Positions 1 through 8,011 of a stretch of 26,508 nt of DNA are shown here, piece by piece. The stretch is taken from positions 1-26,508 of the forward strand of contig WLOR01000005.1 in assembly GCA_009699165.1 (NCBI GenBank). The letters are read 5' to 3'. Made by a program: the position numbers and the translations under genes. The notes beneath the pieces are model-generated. The model made no database searches and was not told the origin of the DNA. It saw only the letters and a program-made list of their open reading frames with translations. Within the stretch, counting starts at the first letter, position 1. Each line of letters opens with the position of its first letter. This DNA is from Actinomycetota bacterium. GTDB lineage: Bacteria > Actinomycetota > Actinomycetes > Nanopelagicales > Nanopelagicaceae.

Positions 1-284
1 GGTAGGCCTAACTTTCCGGAAGCGAAGTACAGCATGTCTGTTGATGCAAGCCCGATTCTAATTACATCAAGTCCAGTCGAAGTCACACCAGCTGAAAATG
101 CATCGGCGAGCGCGGGCGATGAAGGTCGCATATCTTGGCCGATAATTACAGTCGCTGGCTCCCGCTCTTGCTGTAAGAAGCGAGCAAATGCGAGTCCAGT
201 TGCAAATGTAAAATCAGGCGTTATCTCAGTCTCTACTAGACCCCGTATGTCATAGGCTTTAAAAATATCTGGAGTTTGATTCAT
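1..284 (-). CDS. manB: Phosphomannomutase/phosphoglucomutase, N-terminal part (runs off the left edge)
   Basis: Only the first 94 residues are present; the gene continues leftward beyond the window. The N-terminus reads MNQTPDIFKAYDIRGLVETE, the KAYDIRG opening of the alpha-D-phosphohexomutase superfamily. It is followed by IIGQDMRPSSPALADAF, where family members have GrDtRxSSP. The phosphorylated active-site serine lies further downstream in most family members and is probably outside or at the edge of this fragment. The enzyme interconverts mannose-6-P and mannose-1-P (or the glucose forms) for GDP-mannose and surface glycans. The ATG lies 9 nt after the DUF3499 stop, with an A/G-rich stretch in front, so the two are likely co-transcribed. 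manC, which would use mannose-1-P, lies 5 kb upstream on the same strand. Confidence 0.9.
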   Translation of the reverse strand, partial: MNQTPDIFKAYDIRGLVETEITPDFTFATGLAFARFLQQEREPATVIIGQDMRPSSPALADAFSAGVTSTGLDVIRIGLASTDMLYFASGKLGL

Positions 285-293
285 TGTGTTTTC

Positions 294-665
294 TTACGAT
301 GGAACAGCACGTAAGTGACCTCTACGCCCTAATTGATTCTGGGCAACATCACTGCTAACCCCTGATTGATCGATTACTGGAGCCATTGCTACTTCACGCA
401 CGGCATCAGCGATTGCCATCAGATCATCCTCTGATGGTCCATGCTCTTGCTCAGAATGCACTTGCTTGATAACACTCCATCCATGAGGAACTTTCAAACG
501 CTCCCCATGCACCACGCACAAGTCATATGCATGGGGCTCACTAAAAGTTGCTAGCGGGCCCACGACTGCAGTTGATTCTGCATAGATATAAGTCAGGGTC
601 ATTGTCGCTATCGAGCGACACCCCACACGAGAACATCCGCGACCCAACTTGGTGTGTGAACTCAT
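294..665 (-). CDS. DUF3499 family protein (putative zinc-binding, actinobacterial)
   Basis: A 123-residue soluble protein. The segment from C11-SRVG-C16 through LTYIYAESTAVVGPLAT to EPHAYDLC50-VVH53 is the conserved signature of DUF3499. This small family is nearly confined to Actinobacteria and usually lies next to manB and whiB2-type genes. C11, C16, C50 and H53 form a plausible zinc site; this is inference from spacing, and the function is unknown. The C-terminal 40 residues are low in conserved features. The start is supported by a TAATCT hexamer 7 nt before the ATG, suggesting a leaderless transcript that would also carry manB. In many actinobacteria a metallopeptidase gene is found close by; none fits in the 42-bp gap here. 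Confidence 0.85.
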   Translation of the reverse strand: MSSHTKLGRGCSRVGCRSIATMTLTYIYAESTAVVGPLATFSEPHAYDLCVVHGERLKVPHGWSVIKQVHSEQEHGPSEDDLMAIADAVREVAMAPVIDQSGVSSDVAQNQLGRRGHLRAVPS

Positions 666-672
666 ACCCGTA

Positions 673-678
673 AGATTA
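673..678 (-). promoter_or_regulatory. Putative -10 element for a leaderless DUF3499-manB transcript
   Basis: TAATCT on the minus strand, followed by TACGGGT and then the ATG at 665. The 7-nt spacing puts transcription start at or next to the start codon. No Shine-Dalgarno sequence lies in the gap. No clear -35 is seen. Confidence 0.55.
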
Positions 679-707
679 GTGGGAAGCCGATGGTTTTTTG
701 TGGATTC

Positions 708-2012
708 TCAGGGATTTAGTACTTTGATGTTTGAGTGTGGAATCTCGACCCTCGTTAAAACGCTCCCCGCAGTTATCGGTAAATAACCATAACCATTGCT
801 AGATGCAACAAGTGCGCCCGCATAGGTATCTCTACTCGAGCTAATAATTGTGATGGAGCGAGCTGCATTTGGTATGCGCCACGTAGCAATATCGCTCGCC
901 TTTATTGTGGCAAAGGATTTCTTTCCATTTATCAGGGTTACTGCGACTTTTACGTCGATTGAATCTCCCGCAAAGGCAATGAGGGGCGACAGGCCTGTAA
1001 TGGCCATAGACATCTTTGTTAACGCAGGCGTTGGAGTGCTCCAGAGAAAGTCATTGCGACCATTTATTGCGACCTTTGAAGAAATGGAAGCAACAATCGG
1101 TTCGGTTGCTTTAATCCGTACTGCAAAGGCGCTGGCCGATAACTCTGGTGAAATCTTTAACTCTGTGACTTTTCCGGCCAGAATACTTCGAGAGTCAAAG
1201 CCAACAGGAATAAAGTTTCCATCGGCCGACAGTAGCTCTAGTGTGAATTTTGCATCAGATTCAAAGGGCGTCAATATTCTAAGCGTGTGTGTTGCAAAAG
1301 CTTTTTGGCCTTTTTTAGGAAGTTGGTTTGGAATCGCTGGAATCACAACAGTCGTTGCAGGCGCAGTAACTGGATTTACAAAGTCACCGCCCAAAGCCCT
1401 GAGCCCAGCCCCGAGTTCGTCAACCATAAAAGCATTAATCCGACCCGCTCGGGCTAAAACATGAACAGTCAAGGCTTTATCACCAGTGGCTAATGAATCT
1501 AGAGGTAGCGCTGAATAACTCTTTGCTTTTAAAGTCAACGTCGTTGCCGGTTGAACGCCATTTTCGGAGTAGGCCTGGACATCGACACTGGCCTCACTTA
1601 AGCCACTGTTGACAATAATTAACTTTCCCCGAGTAGTCACATCTGAACTTCCACCAACAAACCATGCAGAGGTTATTGGTCCCGAACAGATTGCGCCTCC
1701 AGCCCAACTATTAGAACGACTTTGCCACACGACAGGTGTTACTCCTGTCGCAGAGACAACGAGTGAATCCTTAGGGACTGCGTAGCGAAGTGTGTTGAAT
1801 GGAATTGTCTTGGTACTGCGATTTTCCAGTCGCTGAAACTGCGTCTTCGTAGATGAGATAGAAATCTGAGATGAAAGTCCGCCCAAGGTTGGTGGGCAGA
1901 CTACTGCTGGATAACTTTGCGAATACATTGAGTTGCTGGTGGTTGCACTTAAGAGTGTGGCCAAGGCAAAGCTTGCAGTAAGTGCACTCAAGGCGATGAT
2001 TGGTCTTCTCAT
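708..2012 (-). CDS. DUF5719 family secreted protein
   Basis: A 434-residue protein with a Sec-type signal peptide: MRRP, then a hydrophobic stretch ALSALTASFALATLLSA at about residues 8-25. The rest is rich in Ser, Thr, Val and Ala, with alternating beta-type patterns and no catalytic motif I recognise. Placement right behind the large glycosyltransferase and whiB is the usual context of DUF5719 in actinobacteria, so the family call rests on both sequence character and context. Its ATG overlaps the glycosyltransferase stop in an ATGA (2009-2012), implying translational coupling. It probably acts at the cell surface, perhaps in polysaccharide handling or assembly; that role is inference. Confidence 0.75.
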   Translation of the reverse strand: MRRPIIALSALTASFALATLLSATTSNSMYSQSYPAVVCPPTLGGLSSQISISSTKTQFQRLENRSTKTIPFNTLRYAVPKDSLVVSATGVTPVVWQSRSNSWAGGAICSGPITSAWFVGGSSDVTTRGKLIIVNSGLSEASVDVQAYSENGVQPATTLTLKAKSYSALPLDSLATGDKALTVHVLARAGRINAFMVDELGAGLRALGGDFVNPVTAPATTVVIPAIPNQLPKKGQKAFATHTLRILTPFESDAKFTLELLSADGNFIPVGFDSRSILAGKVTELKISPELSASAFAVRIKATEPIVASISSKVAINGRNDFLWSTPTPALTKMSMAITGLSPLIAFAGDSIDVKVAVTLINGKKSFATIKASDIATWRIPNAARSITIISSSRDTYAGALVASSNGYGYLPITAGSVLTRVEIPHSNIKVLNP

Positions 2013-5000
2013 GCGAGCTCCGATTCAGAGATTTCTCGTTTTCTGCGACCAGATGGTGTGGCAAATGCAATCACAAGGATCCACACAATGATTTCAAAGG
2101 AGAGCCAGGCGCGTCGAATTGTTCCATCGTGAAGAAGTGAAATCTCACCTGCTTCAGTTGCAATAAAGATTGGAAGTTGTTGTTGGCTCTTGACTCGCTC
2201 TAATCGGTATCCATTTTCCAAAATCTGCCAGGAGCGGTCAAAACTCTCTGTAAGCAAAACTCTTCCAGGGTGTTCTACTCGTGTACGCGCCCCTACATCC
2301 CCTGTTTCTAAAAGTGTTCTAGTGCCATCTTCTCCCACAAGAACTAAGCGTCCCGTGACTCCGGCTACGCGCCAAACAACTCCAGTCGAGGTCGCCGAGG
2401 CACGAGTGAAGCCTCCAAAACTATCAATTGTACGAATAACATCGCGACCAAAAGGTAATTTCACGAATACGTATTTAATTCCAAAGTCTGCAAAAACCTC
2501 ACTGCTTGAAATTCCTGAGCCATCGATGAGTGCTTGAACCGCAATTGAAATCTCACTCAGTTGTTTTGGAGCAACATCAGGCTCCCCCAATGTAATGTCT
2601 TTGCCACGCGAAATGTAGAACTGAATGCTTTTTGCATCGCTACTTCCAATCTCACGAAGTACTATCGTTTTAGTATCTTTCTCAGCGGTCAAGAATGCTG
2701 GCATTACTGTTGACCTACTACTTTGTACAGGTGAGGTCGCCCCTGCAGTTAAAGACCAGCCTAAAGCAGCAATTGAATACACCCCTGTGGCGACTAATAA
2801 AAGAGCTGCCAAAATGTGGCGGAAGTGAATATTTGTTGTTACTAATACTGCTCGTATTCGATCAAGGATCACTACCCCGGCCGCGCTAGCTGCAAGCGTT
2901 GCCCCTACTAAGAAAGTTCCAACCCAGACTCTTGATTGTCCCGAATCACCATGTGTGGCAGTTGAAAAAGTAGAGAAAATAACTGCCGTTGATAAAAACC
3001 CGGTTCCATATAAAGCAATAGTTTTAGCAGCACTTGATGTAAAGAGCGCGATGATAATAATTAAAAGCAATGGGCTAATGAGCCACCAAGGAAGTGAGCC
3101 AGCGCCACCGGGGTTTCCTAATATGACTAACTGAGCAGGTCCACCAGAAAGTGACATTCCTGGCTCACTTAAGAATTTGGAGGCAGAGATGAATGCCTCA
3201 AATGAATAGGGCGCTGTCAATATTATTGGTACAAATACAAGCGACAGACGTCTTTTTAATCGCTCTAAAAACAACGTCTTATTGCGGCTCTTGGAGTAAT
3301 CCTGATAATCCCCAATGAGTGCAATGGCTGCTAGGCCACTGCAGATAAGAAAGGCCACAAGTGTGAACGAGTAGAGAAATGCGAATATTAAAGAGAATGT
3401 GAAGATTTGTCGCCACGAATGTTTTTCAATACCTCTCCAGTTAGTTAAGAGAATTGGAATCTGAGGCGCAACAATTAAAAAAACTACCGTTGCTAATCGC
3501 CCAGAGTTAATCGCTGCAATTGCGACGGGAGATAGCGCATAGATAAAACTTGCTGGGACACTAATCCAGATGTTCTGAGTCAATTTTTTAAAAAGCCTAA
3601 GAGCTGAAGCCATCATTGCTAGCGGTGCGCTCAAGAAGAATAAGGTTAGAAAAAGTGGTGCTTTTCCAAAAAGGATCGATGCACATACGGCCAAGATCGC
3701 AATCCATGGTGGTGAGGCTTGTGAACTACCCATTCCAACTTGATGCCAAGATTCAAAGTAACTTCTCCATAAATCTCGTGCACCATCTGGAGATGCAGGT
3801 AGAGCTCCTCCAATTAATGACCCAAGACGCATGCGTGATGCAATAAGTGTTAGGAGCGCTAAGGAGATAAACCCTGCAACTGCAGGTTTGCGAAAAATGC
3901 TTAGCCAGCTCACACCTTTGGCTGGAACAAGTAAATCTTCATCCTCAATTGATTCAAGGACTGAAGTTGAAGAATCACTATTTTCAGGCAACAACCGTGA
4001 GCGTAATTTATCTAAAAGTCGCGAGCCTGAAAGCCGTATTTGTGACCACCGTGGAGGAATATATGTGGCAACAACACGTGATGACACAAATCGATTTTCT
4101 TTACGCTCTCTTCGTGCCCTAATGATTGTGCCTGGCTTTACTAATAAAGTTGCTACTGCCAATAACTCATCACTTGCATAACCAGGTAGTTTTGCCAATA
4201 AATAGCCGATAGAGCGAATCATTGCCGAACCAAGAAGTTGGATTGCAATCCAAGGAATCATCCACCATGTTGAGTTAGCAAGCAGTACATAAGCAGCATT
4301 TCGGCGATCGAGAAGAAGTGGCCTCTGCAAAAATGCACCTTTCACATCTACGCTTCGGCGTTCGCTTGCAGATGCTTGTGCGTGGTAAACAACTGCAGAG
4401 GTTGCCGCTATTACGGAGTGACCGGCAACTCGTGCGCGCCAACCGAAATCAATATCATCTCTAAAGAGCGCTAAGTTCTTATCAAAACCACCGAGCTCTT
4501 CAAATATATCTCGCCGAATCAATGCGCCAGCAGTGCTAACAGATAAGACATCATGTATGCCATCATGCTGACCTTGATCGTATTCAAGTGGCTCTAATCC
4601 AGTCCATCGTGCACCATTTCCAGCGATGCTAATTCCAGCTTCGAGAAGATGGGTTCGGTTATGCCATCCAAGAAGTTTCGGACCAACCATTGCAACCTGT
4701 GGGCGATCAATTACTGCCGCTAATAAATATTCGAGGCAAGTTGGTGCGGGTGCGCAGTCATCATGAATGAGCCATATCCACTCAGTAACTGCATCTGAAG
4801 ATCGCTCAAAAGAATTGAGTCCAATTGAAACCGCTTCACCAAATCCACTGTCACGGTCGGTATTGATTACTGGAATGCGCGCTGATTTAAGTAACTGAAC
4901 TGTGGCATCGATAGAACCTGTATCAACTGCGACAATTTCATCAACAGCTCGAGTTTGAGAAGTGAGTGAAGCTACCGTCTCGGGAAGCCAAATTTGTCCA

Positions 5001-5059
5001 TCGTGTGTAACGATAATCGCGATGACGCGGTTTTCATCTAATGCCGCTTGTGCAGCCAT
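2009..5059 (-). CDS. Large membrane glycosyltransferase, family 2 GT-A domain fused to a polytopic membrane region
   Basis: 1016 residues. Residues about 10-250 form a GT2 domain: an opening RVIAIIVTHDGQIWLPETV, VAVDTGSIDATV at the nucleotide-binding loop, IHDDCAPAP at the DXD-like metal site, and FRDDIDFGWRARVAGHSV in place of the ED/QXXRW-type acceptor region. A membrane-proximal helix follows at about 260-290, then a basic linker, then about ten further membrane segments (about 390-740). A mainly extracytoplasmic C-terminal domain follows, and one last helix (IIVWILVIAFA) before a basic tail. It likely transfers a sugar from an activated or lipid-linked donor during cell-surface glycan synthesis. 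AAAGG lies 8 nt before the ATG, and the whiB stop is 27 nt upstream. The exact substrate cannot be read from sequence. Confidence 0.85.
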   Translation of the reverse strand: MAAQAALDENRVIAIIVTHDGQIWLPETVASLTSQTRAVDEIVAVDTGSIDATVQLLKSARIPVINTDRDSGFGEAVSIGLNSFERSSDAVTEWIWLIHDDCAPAPTCLEYLLAAVIDRPQVAMVGPKLLGWHNRTHLLEAGISIAGNGARWTGLEPLEYDQGQHDGIHDVLSVSTAGALIRRDIFEELGGFDKNLALFRDDIDFGWRARVAGHSVIAATSAVVYHAQASASERRSVDVKGAFLQRPLLLDRRNAAYVLLANSTWWMIPWIAIQLLGSAMIRSIGYLLAKLPGYASDELLAVATLLVKPGTIIRARRERKENRFVSSRVVATYIPPRWSQIRLSGSRLLDKLRSRLLPENSDSSTSVLESIEDEDLLVPAKGVSWLSIFRKPAVAGFISLALLTLIASRMRLGSLIGGALPASPDGARDLWRSYFESWHQVGMGSSQASPPWIAILAVCASILFGKAPLFLTLFFLSAPLAMMASALRLFKKLTQNIWISVPASFIYALSPVAIAAINSGRLATVVFLIVAPQIPILLTNWRGIEKHSWRQIFTFSLIFAFLYSFTLVAFLICSGLAAIALIGDYQDYSKSRNKTLFLERLKRRLSLVFVPIILTAPYSFEAFISASKFLSEPGMSLSGGPAQLVILGNPGGAGSLPWWLISPLLLIIIIALFTSSAAKTIALYGTGFLSTAVIFSTFSTATHGDSGQSRVWVGTFLVGATLAASAAGVVILDRIRAVLVTTNIHFRHILAALLLVATGVYSIAALGWSLTAGATSPVQSSRSTVMPAFLTAEKDTKTIVLREIGSSDAKSIQFYISRGKDITLGEPDVAPKQLSEISIAVQALIDGSGISSSEVFADFGIKYVFVKLPFGRDVIRTIDSFGGFTRASATSTGVVWRVAGVTGRLVLVGEDGTRTLLETGDVGARTRVEHPGRVLLTESFDRSWQILENGYRLERVKSQQQLPIFIATEAGEISLLHDGTIRRAWLSFEIIVWILVIAFATPSGRRKREISESELA

Positions 5060-5086
5060 ATTTAAAACCTTTGAAAGGCTGCGAAC

Positions 5087-5386
5087 TTACGCAGTACGGC
5101 GTTTTAAGCGGCGGCGTTCGCGCTCGGATAGTCCGCCCCAGATTCCAAAACGCTCATCGTGTGCGAGCGCATACTCTAAGCACTCCGAACGAACATCGCA
5201 GGAAAGACAGACGCGCTTTGCTTCGCGAGTAGATCCACCCTTCTCTGGAAAAAATGCTTCTGGGTCAGTCTGGGCGCAAAGAGAGCGCTCCTGCCAAGAG
5301 AGCTCTAAGTTCTCTCCGCTTGCAATGGTAACTTTTGGGCCAGTTGTGGGGATCGGGGAGTTCGTGGCTTCAGGTCGGATCGGCAT
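5087..5386 (-). CDS. whiB: WhiB-family [4Fe-4S] transcriptional regulator (WhiB2/WhiB type)
   Basis: A 99-residue protein with the four-cysteine cluster motif C37-X22-C60-X2-C63-X5-C69, the glycine turn GIWGG (81-85) and a basic tail SERERRRLKRR for DNA contact. This layout is diagnostic for Wbl proteins. The context (manC, DUF3499, manB, surface glycosyltransferase) matches WhiB2/WhmD of mycobacteria and WhiB of streptomycetes, which govern division or septation with WhiA. The ATG at 5386 has an excellent Shine-Dalgarno, AAGGAG with 7-nt spacing, unlike many neighbours that look leaderless. It has its own sigma-70-like promoter with a palindrome over the -10. It may also drive the downstream glycosyltransferase and DUF5719 genes, since only 27 nt separate it from the former. 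Confidence 0.95.
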   Translation of the reverse strand: MPIRPEATNSPIPTTGPKVTIASGENLELSWQERSLCAQTDPEAFFPEKGGSTREAKRVCLSCDVRSECLEYALAHDERFGIWGGLSERERRRLKRRTA

Positions 5387-5447
5387 ACCGATTCTCCTTA
5401 ATAGCTTCGTGTCTCATCCCTCGTGGAAAAGACTTTCTTAATAGTGA

Positions 5448-5476
5448 ATTACACGCGTGTAAGTCGAATATGTCAA
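5448..5476 (-). promoter_or_regulatory. Housekeeping-type promoter of whiB
   Basis: On the minus strand a perfect -35 TTGACA (5476-5471) is followed by exactly 17 bp and then TGTAAT (5453-5448), 5 of 6 matches to TATAAT. Transcription would start near 5440, giving a leader of roughly 55 nt that includes the AAGGAG ribosome site at 5394-5399. This is the best two-element promoter in the window. Confidence 0.75.
5449..5462. promoter_or_regulatory. Perfect 14-bp palindrome overlapping the whiB -10 element (putative operator)
   Basis: TTACACGCGTGTAA is its own reverse complement. It covers most of the -10 hexamer and the adjoining spacer, where a bound dimer would block RNA polymerase. The half-sites TTACAC/GTGTAA resemble those of the streptomycete BldD box (TNACNC-W-GNGTNA), but the centre is 2 bp rather than 1. 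BldD is therefore only an analogy. The binding protein is unknown. Confidence 0.6.
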
Positions 5477-5514
5477 GTTAAATGAGTGCTGATACAGGGC
5501 GATATTCCGAGAAT

Positions 5515-6522
5515 TTATGCAGGAATAGTGAGAATCTCATCCTTTGTCACAAAAGAGGCTGAAATTCGAGTGTTTTGAGCTACATGGGCCTTTGATGCAA
5601 TGAATGAGTTAGTCACGATTGCTCCAGCACCAATAGTGGCTCCACTATCGATGATCGAACCATGGATCTGGGCTCCGGCTCCCACTGTGGCTCCGGCTCC
5701 AATGCATGATCCCCCGTCAATCGTGGCTGTTGCATCAACAACTGCATTGTTCATTACAAGTGCGCCTTGATCATGACGGTCAATATCTGCCAACAAGAGT
5801 GCAGAGGAATCTGCTGTGCCATTTACTAAATCTCTAGAGCCTTTTAAAAGTGCATTTGGTGTTCCAATATCTAACCAATAAGAGTTATCAATAAATCCAA
5901 ATACATCGCCACCTGCGCCAATGAGTCCTGGAAAAGTTTCGCGTTCAACGCTAATGACAGTATTAAGTGGAATGGATTTCACAACTTTTGGATTAAAAAC
6001 ATAGCACCCTGCATTAATAGTATTAGTAACCGGCTGATCCATTTTTTCCAAGAATGCCGTCACTCGTCCATCGCTATTCGTAGGGACACAGCCATAAGCG
6101 CGCGCATCATCGACTGGCGTTAAGTGCAGAGTTACATCAGCGTTATTGGCCTCGTGTTGACGAATCTGCTCAGCCAAATTATGTGAACTTAATACATCGC
6201 CATTGAATACAACGATTGATTCGTTACTATCTAGAAGTTGTGCCGCATTGGCGATTGCACCACCTGTACCTAAAGGCTCTTTTTCGACTGCATATAAAAG
6301 TTTCATTCCCCATTTAGAACCATCACCAAAATAAGGTGTGAATAGATCAGCAAGATATGACGTAGCAAGTACCAGAGTCGTAATTCCTGCTTTACGCGCC
6401 ATCGCCAGTTGATGCTCTGTTGCAGGTAGACCAGCCACTGTTAGCATAGGTTTTGGTGTGTGCTTTGTTAACGGCATTAAACGAGTGCCGAATCCTCCGA
6501 CAAGTAAGATTCCAGTTGCCAT
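5515..6522 (-). CDS. manC: Sugar-nucleotide transferase, probable mannose-1-phosphate guanylyltransferase
   Basis: 335 residues from the chosen ATG at 6522, where the N-terminus becomes MATGILLVGGFGTRLMPLT, the G-G-x-G-T-R nucleotide-binding signature placed right at the start as usual. An upstream ATG at 6549 would add nine residues and overlap dapC. The catalytic domain includes KPMLTVAG, FNGDVLSS (metal-binding Asp), EKEPLGTGGAI and the YWLDIGTPNALL segment. From about residue 250, hexapeptide repeats (GGSCIGAGATVGAGAQIHGS) form a left-handed beta-helix. It makes an NDP-sugar from NTP and hexose-1-P; GDP-mannose is favoured by the nearby manB and by what I recall of the mycobacterial Rv3264c setting. 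It starts 1 nt after the dapC stop (TAAGATG), so it is co-translated. Confidence 0.85.
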   Translation of the reverse strand: MATGILLVGGFGTRLMPLTKHTPKPMLTVAGLPATEHQLAMARKAGITTLVLATSYLADLFTPYFGDGSKWGMKLLYAVEKEPLGTGGAIANAAQLLDSNESIVVFNGDVLSSHNLAEQIRQHEANNADVTLHLTPVDDARAYGCVPTNSDGRVTAFLEKMDQPVTNTINAGCYVFNPKVVKSIPLNTVISVERETFPGLIGAGGDVFGFIDNSYWLDIGTPNALLKGSRDLVNGTADSSALLLADIDRHDQGALVMNNAVVDATATIDGGSCIGAGATVGAGAQIHGSIIDSGATIGAGAIVTNSFIASKAHVAQNTRISASFVTKDEILTIPA

Positions 6523-6523
6523 C

Positions 6524-7588
6524 TTATGCAAGCAATCTTTGAACGGCATCGTTAATTTGCGAATCTGTGGCAGTCATAGCAATCCGAATAAAGCGCTCAC
6601 CGGATTGGCCATAAAAGCTCCCTGGTGTGGCTAATATTCCGCGCTTAGCAAGCCACTCAACACTTGTCCATGCATCCTCATCGCGTGTACACCAGATGTA
6701 AAGTCCAGAGTTACTGAATTCAACGCGAAATCCAACTTCTTCCAACGCCAGTCGAAGTACATCTCGGCGAGAGTTATAACGGGCACGTTGCTCGGCAACA
6801 TGCTGATCGTCGCCGAGTGCAACTGTCATGGCTCTTTGAACCGGCAATGGCACCATCATCCCCGCATGCTTTCGGAGTTCAAGAATACGAGCAATCAACT
6901 CTGAATCTCCCACCAGAAATGCAGCTCGATAGCCCGCCATTGACGATCGCTTTGAAAGCGAGTGCACGGCCAAAATATTTCGATTATCTCCATCTGTTTG
7001 CGACAAAACTGAGAAGGATTTTGCAGTGTGGTCGAACTCGAGATAACACTCATCTGAAACTAAAATAGAGTTATTGTTTCGGGCCCACGAAACCGCTGCC
7101 GCAATTTCACTTTCGCTATGTACTCGACCTGTTGGATTTGATGGTGAGTTAAGCCAAGCCAGATCAGCCTTGGGCCAGTTATGGGCATCAACTCCAACTG
7201 GAATTGATTGCGCTGCAGCAATAACTGCTCCAACATGATAAGTCGGATATGCAATCTCTGGAATCAAAACTTTCTTTGACTCCAATATCGTTGGCAACCA
7301 AGCAACTAACTCTTTTGATCCTATGAGAGGCAATACATCAAAATCTCCAGTTGCTCCTAAGCGATCTTCTGCCCATTTTCTAATCGCTGCTCGTAGCTCT
7401 GGTGTTCCTGTGGTGACTGGGTAGCTTGGCGAGTTCGATGCATCACGAAAAGCCTTTTGAATAAACTCAGGAGTTGGATCAACTGGAGTTCCTTGGGACA
7501 AGTCGATTATCCCGCCAGCATGTTGACGTGCGATTACACCAAAAGGTGCAAGTGCATCCCATGGAAAATCTGGGAGTTGATCTCGCAA
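6524..7588 (-). CDS. dapC: N-succinyldiaminopimelate aminotransferase (PLP, fold type I)
   Basis: 354 residues starting at a TTG codon (7588). The N-terminus LPDFPWDALAPF and IIDLSQGTPVDPTPE is the actinobacterial DapC opening. NSPSNPTGR (148-155), SDECYLEF around D179 and HSLSKRSSMAGYR with the PLP lysine at K213 are the class-I aminotransferase motifs. It converts N-succinyl-2-amino-6-ketopimelate to N-succinyl-LL-diaminopimelate for lysine and peptidoglycan. Only 6 nt separate it from the fdxA stop, and the pair fdxA-dapC matches Rv1177-Rv1178. No strong ribosome site precedes the TTG, so expression may depend on coupling. dapD of the same pathway lies at 24602-25519. Confidence 0.92.
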   Translation of the reverse strand: MRDQLPDFPWDALAPFGVIARQHAGGIIDLSQGTPVDPTPEFIQKAFRDASNSPSYPVTTGTPELRAAIRKWAEDRLGATGDFDVLPLIGSKELVAWLPTILESKKVLIPEIAYPTYHVGAVIAAAQSIPVGVDAHNWPKADLAWLNSPSNPTGRVHSESEIAAAVSWARNNNSILVSDECYLEFDHTAKSFSVLSQTDGDNRNILAVHSLSKRSSMAGYRAAFLVGDSELIARILELRKHAGMMVPLPVQRAMTVALGDDQHVAEQRARYNSRRDVLRLALEEVGFRVEFSNSGLYIWCTRDEDAWTSVEWLAKRGILATPGSFYGQSGERFIRIAMTATDSQINDAVQRLLA

Positions 7589-7594
7589 AGATTA

Positions 7595-7915
7595 TTACTC
7601 GCTCTTTGGAGGCAACGCTGCTATTTGTGCATGATCTGTATTAGTTGGCCCCATTTTGGCTGCACCTCCGGGAGATCCAATTTCAATAAAGAACTCTGTG
7701 TTGATCTTCAACGAGTCTTTCCACTGCGCAGGGACATCATCTTCATAATAGATGGCTTCAACCGGGCAGACGGGTTCACATGCACCACAGTCCACACACT
7801 CATCGGGTTGGATATACAACATACGTGAGCCTTCATAGATACAGTCGACGGGACACTCTTCGATGCAGGACTTATCTTTCACATCGACACATGGCTCTGC
7901 GATTATGTACGTCAC
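7595..7915 (-). CDS. fdxA: 7Fe ferredoxin (3Fe-4S/4Fe-4S)
   Basis: 106 residues from a GTG at 7915, VTYIIAEPCVDVKDKSCIEE. This start is preferred over in-frame ATGs far upstream because GGAGG sits 7 nt before it and family members begin with TYVIAEPCVDVKD. Cluster ligands are C9, C17, C21 and C25 in the first half and C40, C43, C46 and C50 in the second, the pattern of FdxA 7Fe ferredoxins. It is a soluble low-potential electron carrier. In actinobacteria it often serves cytochrome P450s or oxidoreductases; the partner is not visible here. It is the first gene of a probable fdxA-dapC-manC operon, divergent from the SH3-like gene. Confidence 0.95.
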   Translation of the reverse strand: MTYIIAEPCVDVKDKSCIEECPVDCIYEGSRMLYIQPDECVDCGACEPVCPVEAIYYEDDVPAQWKDSLKINTEFFIEIGSPGGAAKMGPTNTDHAQIAALPPKSE

Positions 7916-7922
7916 GTTGTTG

Positions 7923-7959
7923 CCTCCAGTTTTTATTGGTGCTGAATGCTCTGATTCTA
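7923..7959 (-). promoter_or_regulatory. fdxA ribosome site and putative -10
   Basis: GGAGG at 7927-7923 lies 7 nt before the GTG start and settles the start choice. TAGAAT (7959-7954, 5 of 6 to TATAAT) could be the -10, with a leader of about 30 nt. No convincing -35 is present, so the promoter half of this call is weak. Confidence 0.5.
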
Positions 7960-7999
7960 ATCGCATATGCCTTGCGCTCGCGATATTGAGGTAAAGGTT

Positions 8000-8005
8000 T
8001 ATCGT
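8000..8005 (+). promoter_or_regulatory. Putative -10 for a leaderless transcript of the SH3-like gene and cysS
   Basis: TATCGT followed by 6 nt (TGTGCC) and the ATG at 8012. AAAGG upstream of it is too far (about 15 nt) to act as a ribosome site for this ATG. Confidence 0.5.
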
Positions 8006-8011
8006 TGTGCC

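Noticed and set aside
38..46. LOG protein glycine loop GGGHISMMG seen as a degenerate active site (protein residues 38-46 of the gene at 24038-24571)
   Set aside because: The HxSxMG form matches the actinobacterial Rv1205 type as I recall it, and the catalytic Arg and Glu are present.
850..1464. 204-codon open frame on the plus strand inside the DUF5719 gene
   Set aside because: It is antisense to a gene with a clear signal peptide and coupling to its neighbour, and its translation shows no recognisable domain.
4962..5441. 159-codon open frame on the plus strand across the start of the glycosyltransferase and whiB
   Set aside because: It runs antisense to whiB, whose four cysteines and ribosome site are unambiguous. 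The translation is Arg/Ser-rich shadow sequence.
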